From: an uncultured Clostridium sp.
GTDB taxonomy: Bacteria > Cyanobacteriota > Vampirovibrionia > Gastranaerophilales > Gastranaerophilaceae
Assembly (NCBI GenBank): GCA_905212085.1
Contig: CAJMDF010000056.1
Coordinates: forward strand, 1 to 8,183
Direction: 5' to 3'
DNA length: 8,183 nucleotides
The notes under the pieces were generated by a model, which searched no databases, was not told the origin of the DNA, and saw nothing but the letters and a program-made list of their open reading frames with translations. Within the stretch, counting starts at the first letter, position 1. The number at the start of each line of letters is the position of its first letter. The position numbers were made by a program, and so were the translations under genes. This document shows, one piece after another, positions 6,902 to 8,183 of the stretch.

Positions 6902-8179
6902 ATGACAAAATCAGAAGATTTATTTAAAAAAGCGCAAAAAATAATGCCGGGAGGTGTAAATAGTCCTGTACGAGCATTTAATGCAGTAAAAAAGACTCCG
7001 TTTTTTGTAAAAAAAGCACAAGGTGCATATATTTATGATGCAGACGGCAATAGATATATAGATTACGTTTGCTCATGGGGCCCTGGGATTTTAGGACATG
7101 CATACCCTAAAGTTATTGAAGCCGTAAAAAAAGTTTGTGATAACGGATTAACCTTTGGTGCTCCAACAGAAAAAGAATTGATATTAGCTGAATTAATACA
7201 AAAATGTGTTCCATCTATGGAAATGATAAGACTAGTAAGTTCTGGTACTGAAGCTGTAATGAGTGCAGTAAGAGTAGCACGAGGATTTACTGGCAGAGAT
7301 AAAATAATAAAATTTATCGGCTGTTATCATGGACATTCTGACGGTCTTTTGATGAAAGCAGGTTCTGGAGTTTTAACAGAAGCAATCCCTGACAGTGCCG
7401 GCATACCGAAAGATTATGCAAAATATACACTTCTGGCAGATTATAATGATGAAAATTCTGTAAGAAAATTAATGGAACAATATGGGGATGATGTAGCTTG
7501 TATCGTTGTTGAACCAGTTGCGGCAAATATGGGAGTAGTCTTACCAAAACCTGGATTTTTAAAATTTTTACGAGAAATCACGAAAAAATATGGAGCTTTG
7601 TTAATTTTTGACGAAGTAATAACAGGTTTTAGATTAGCATTAGGCGGCGCTCAAGAATATTACGGGGTTACTCCTGATTTATCAACTTTCGGTAAAATTG
7701 TAGGTGGAGGTATGCCTTTAGCCGTATATGGCGGACGTAAAGATGTAATGTCCTGCGTTGCTCCAATCGGTCCTGTATATCAAGCAGGAACACTCTCAGG
7801 GAATCCAGTAGCTGTTACTGCAGGGATTGAAACTTTAAAAATCCTAATGGAAAATAAAGAAATTTATTCAGAACTTGATAAAAAATCTTCTGTTTTAGAA
7901 AATGCATATAAACAAATAGGTTTGCAAACCAATAGAATAGGTTCATTAATGTCAGTCTTTTTTACAAATACTAAAATTTCTAATTACAAAGATGTTTCAA
8001 CTTGCGATGTAAATAAATTTGCAGACTATTTCAACCATATGTTGAATAACGGAATTTATGTTGCTCCATCACAATTTGAATCTATGTTTGTATCCTTTGC
8101 ACACACTGATAAAATTATAGAATACACTACCGAACAAATTTTAAAATATGAAAAATTAATAAAAAATAAAAATTACTAA
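6902..8179 (+). CDS. hemL: Glutamate-1-semialdehyde 2,1-aminomutase
   Basis: This PLP-dependent class-III aminotransferase fold enzyme converts glutamate-1-semialdehyde, made by HemA, into 5-aminolevulinate. Motifs in order are MPGGVNSPVRAF (15-26), SWGPGILGHAYP (58-69), VSSGTEAVMSAVRVARG (112-128), YHGHSDGLL (142-150), EPVAANMG (204-211), FDEVITGFR (236-244) and the cofactor lysine Lys265 in FGKIVGGGMP (263-272). GTLSGNP (296-302) is also typical. The length of 425 residues matches bacterial HemL and the gene is complete, ending four bases before the window edge. The ATG follows hemB by 14 bases with AAAGG at 6892-6896 as the likely ribosome binding site. General aminotransferases are excluded by the MPGGVNSPVRAF start and GTLSGNP motif. 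No terminator is visible after it because the window ends. Confidence 0.98.
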   Translation: MTKSEDLFKKAQKIMPGGVNSPVRAFNAVKKTPFFVKKAQGAYIYDADGNRYIDYVCSWGPGILGHAYPKVIEAVKKVCDNGLTFGAPTEKELILAELIQKCVPSMEMIRLVSSGTEAVMSAVRVARGFTGRDKIIKFIGCYHGHSDGLLMKAGSGVLTEAIPDSAGIPKDYAKYTLLADYNDENSVRKLMEQYGDDVACIVVEPVAANMGVVLPKPGFLKFLREITKKYGALLIFDEVITGFRLALGGAQEYYGVTPDLSTFGKIVGGGMPLAVYGGRKDVMSCVAPIGPVYQAGTLSGNPVAVTAGIETLKILMENKEIYSELDKKSSVLENAYKQIGLQTNRIGSLMSVFFTNTKISNYKDVSTCDVNKFADYFNHMLNNGIYVAPSQFESMFVSFAHTDKIIEYTTEQILKYEKLIKNKNY

Positions 8180-8183
8180 CATA

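Noticed and set aside
5486..7547. Minus-strand reading frames opposite hemD (5486-5671) and hemL (7314-7547)
   Set aside because: Both lie wholly within clearly conserved coding sequence on the + strand, and their translations are low-complexity or lack motifs.
154..8179. A wholly new or defence-type system
   Set aside because: All seven genes fall into well-known tetrapyrrole or siroheme-enzyme families, and no gene or sizeable gap is left unexplained.

Overview
This is a strongly AT-rich window. It holds seven tightly packed genes, all on the + strand, with almost no intergenic DNA. The set is coherent: a siroheme-type sulfite/nitrite reductase followed by the enzymes that build the siroheme precursor from glutamyl-tRNA. 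The low GC, the AGA/AAA-rich codon use, the C5 route to aminolevulinate and the gene order (hemA, sirC, hemC, cobA-hemD, hemB, hemL) resemble clusters known from Clostridium species. A clostridial or other low-GC anaerobic bacterium is therefore the best guess. The sequence alone does not fix the taxon, and another AT-rich anaerobic lineage is possible.

Layout: 1-153 is a non-coding AT-rich leader with a possible promoter, a spaced inverted repeat, a tandem 6-mer and a good Shine-Dalgarno. 154-1716 is the ferredoxin-type sulfite/nitrite reductase. 1713-2867 is hemA, with a TTG start that overlaps the upstream stop. 2867-3523 is sirC and 3523-4389 is hemC, each starting on the last base of the preceding stop codon. 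4402-5916 is a fused cobA-hemD, 5919-6887 is hemB and 6902-8179 is hemL. Only four bases follow hemL, so whether the operon continues cannot be seen.

How the genes work together: HemA reduces glutamyl-tRNA to glutamate-1-semialdehyde and HemL isomerises it to 5-aminolevulinate. HemB condenses two of these to porphobilinogen, HemC polymerises four to hydroxymethylbilane, and the HemD domain closes the ring to uroporphyrinogen III. The CobA domain of the same polypeptide methylates it twice to precorrin-2, and SirC oxidises that to sirohydrochlorin. Iron insertion then gives siroheme, the prosthetic group of the reductase encoded first. No dedicated chelatase (SirB/CbiK type) and no heme-branch gene (hemE, hemN/F, hemH) is present, so the cluster looks built for siroheme and perhaps corrinoid supply.

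No mobile element, CRISPR array, RNA gene or riboswitch was recognised. I see no evidence of a wholly new system. The points most worth checking are an Arg-to-Asn change at a siroheme anion-binding position of the reductase, the altered cofactor-cysteine loop of HemC, the missing chelatase, and the repeat structure next to the first ribosome binding site.
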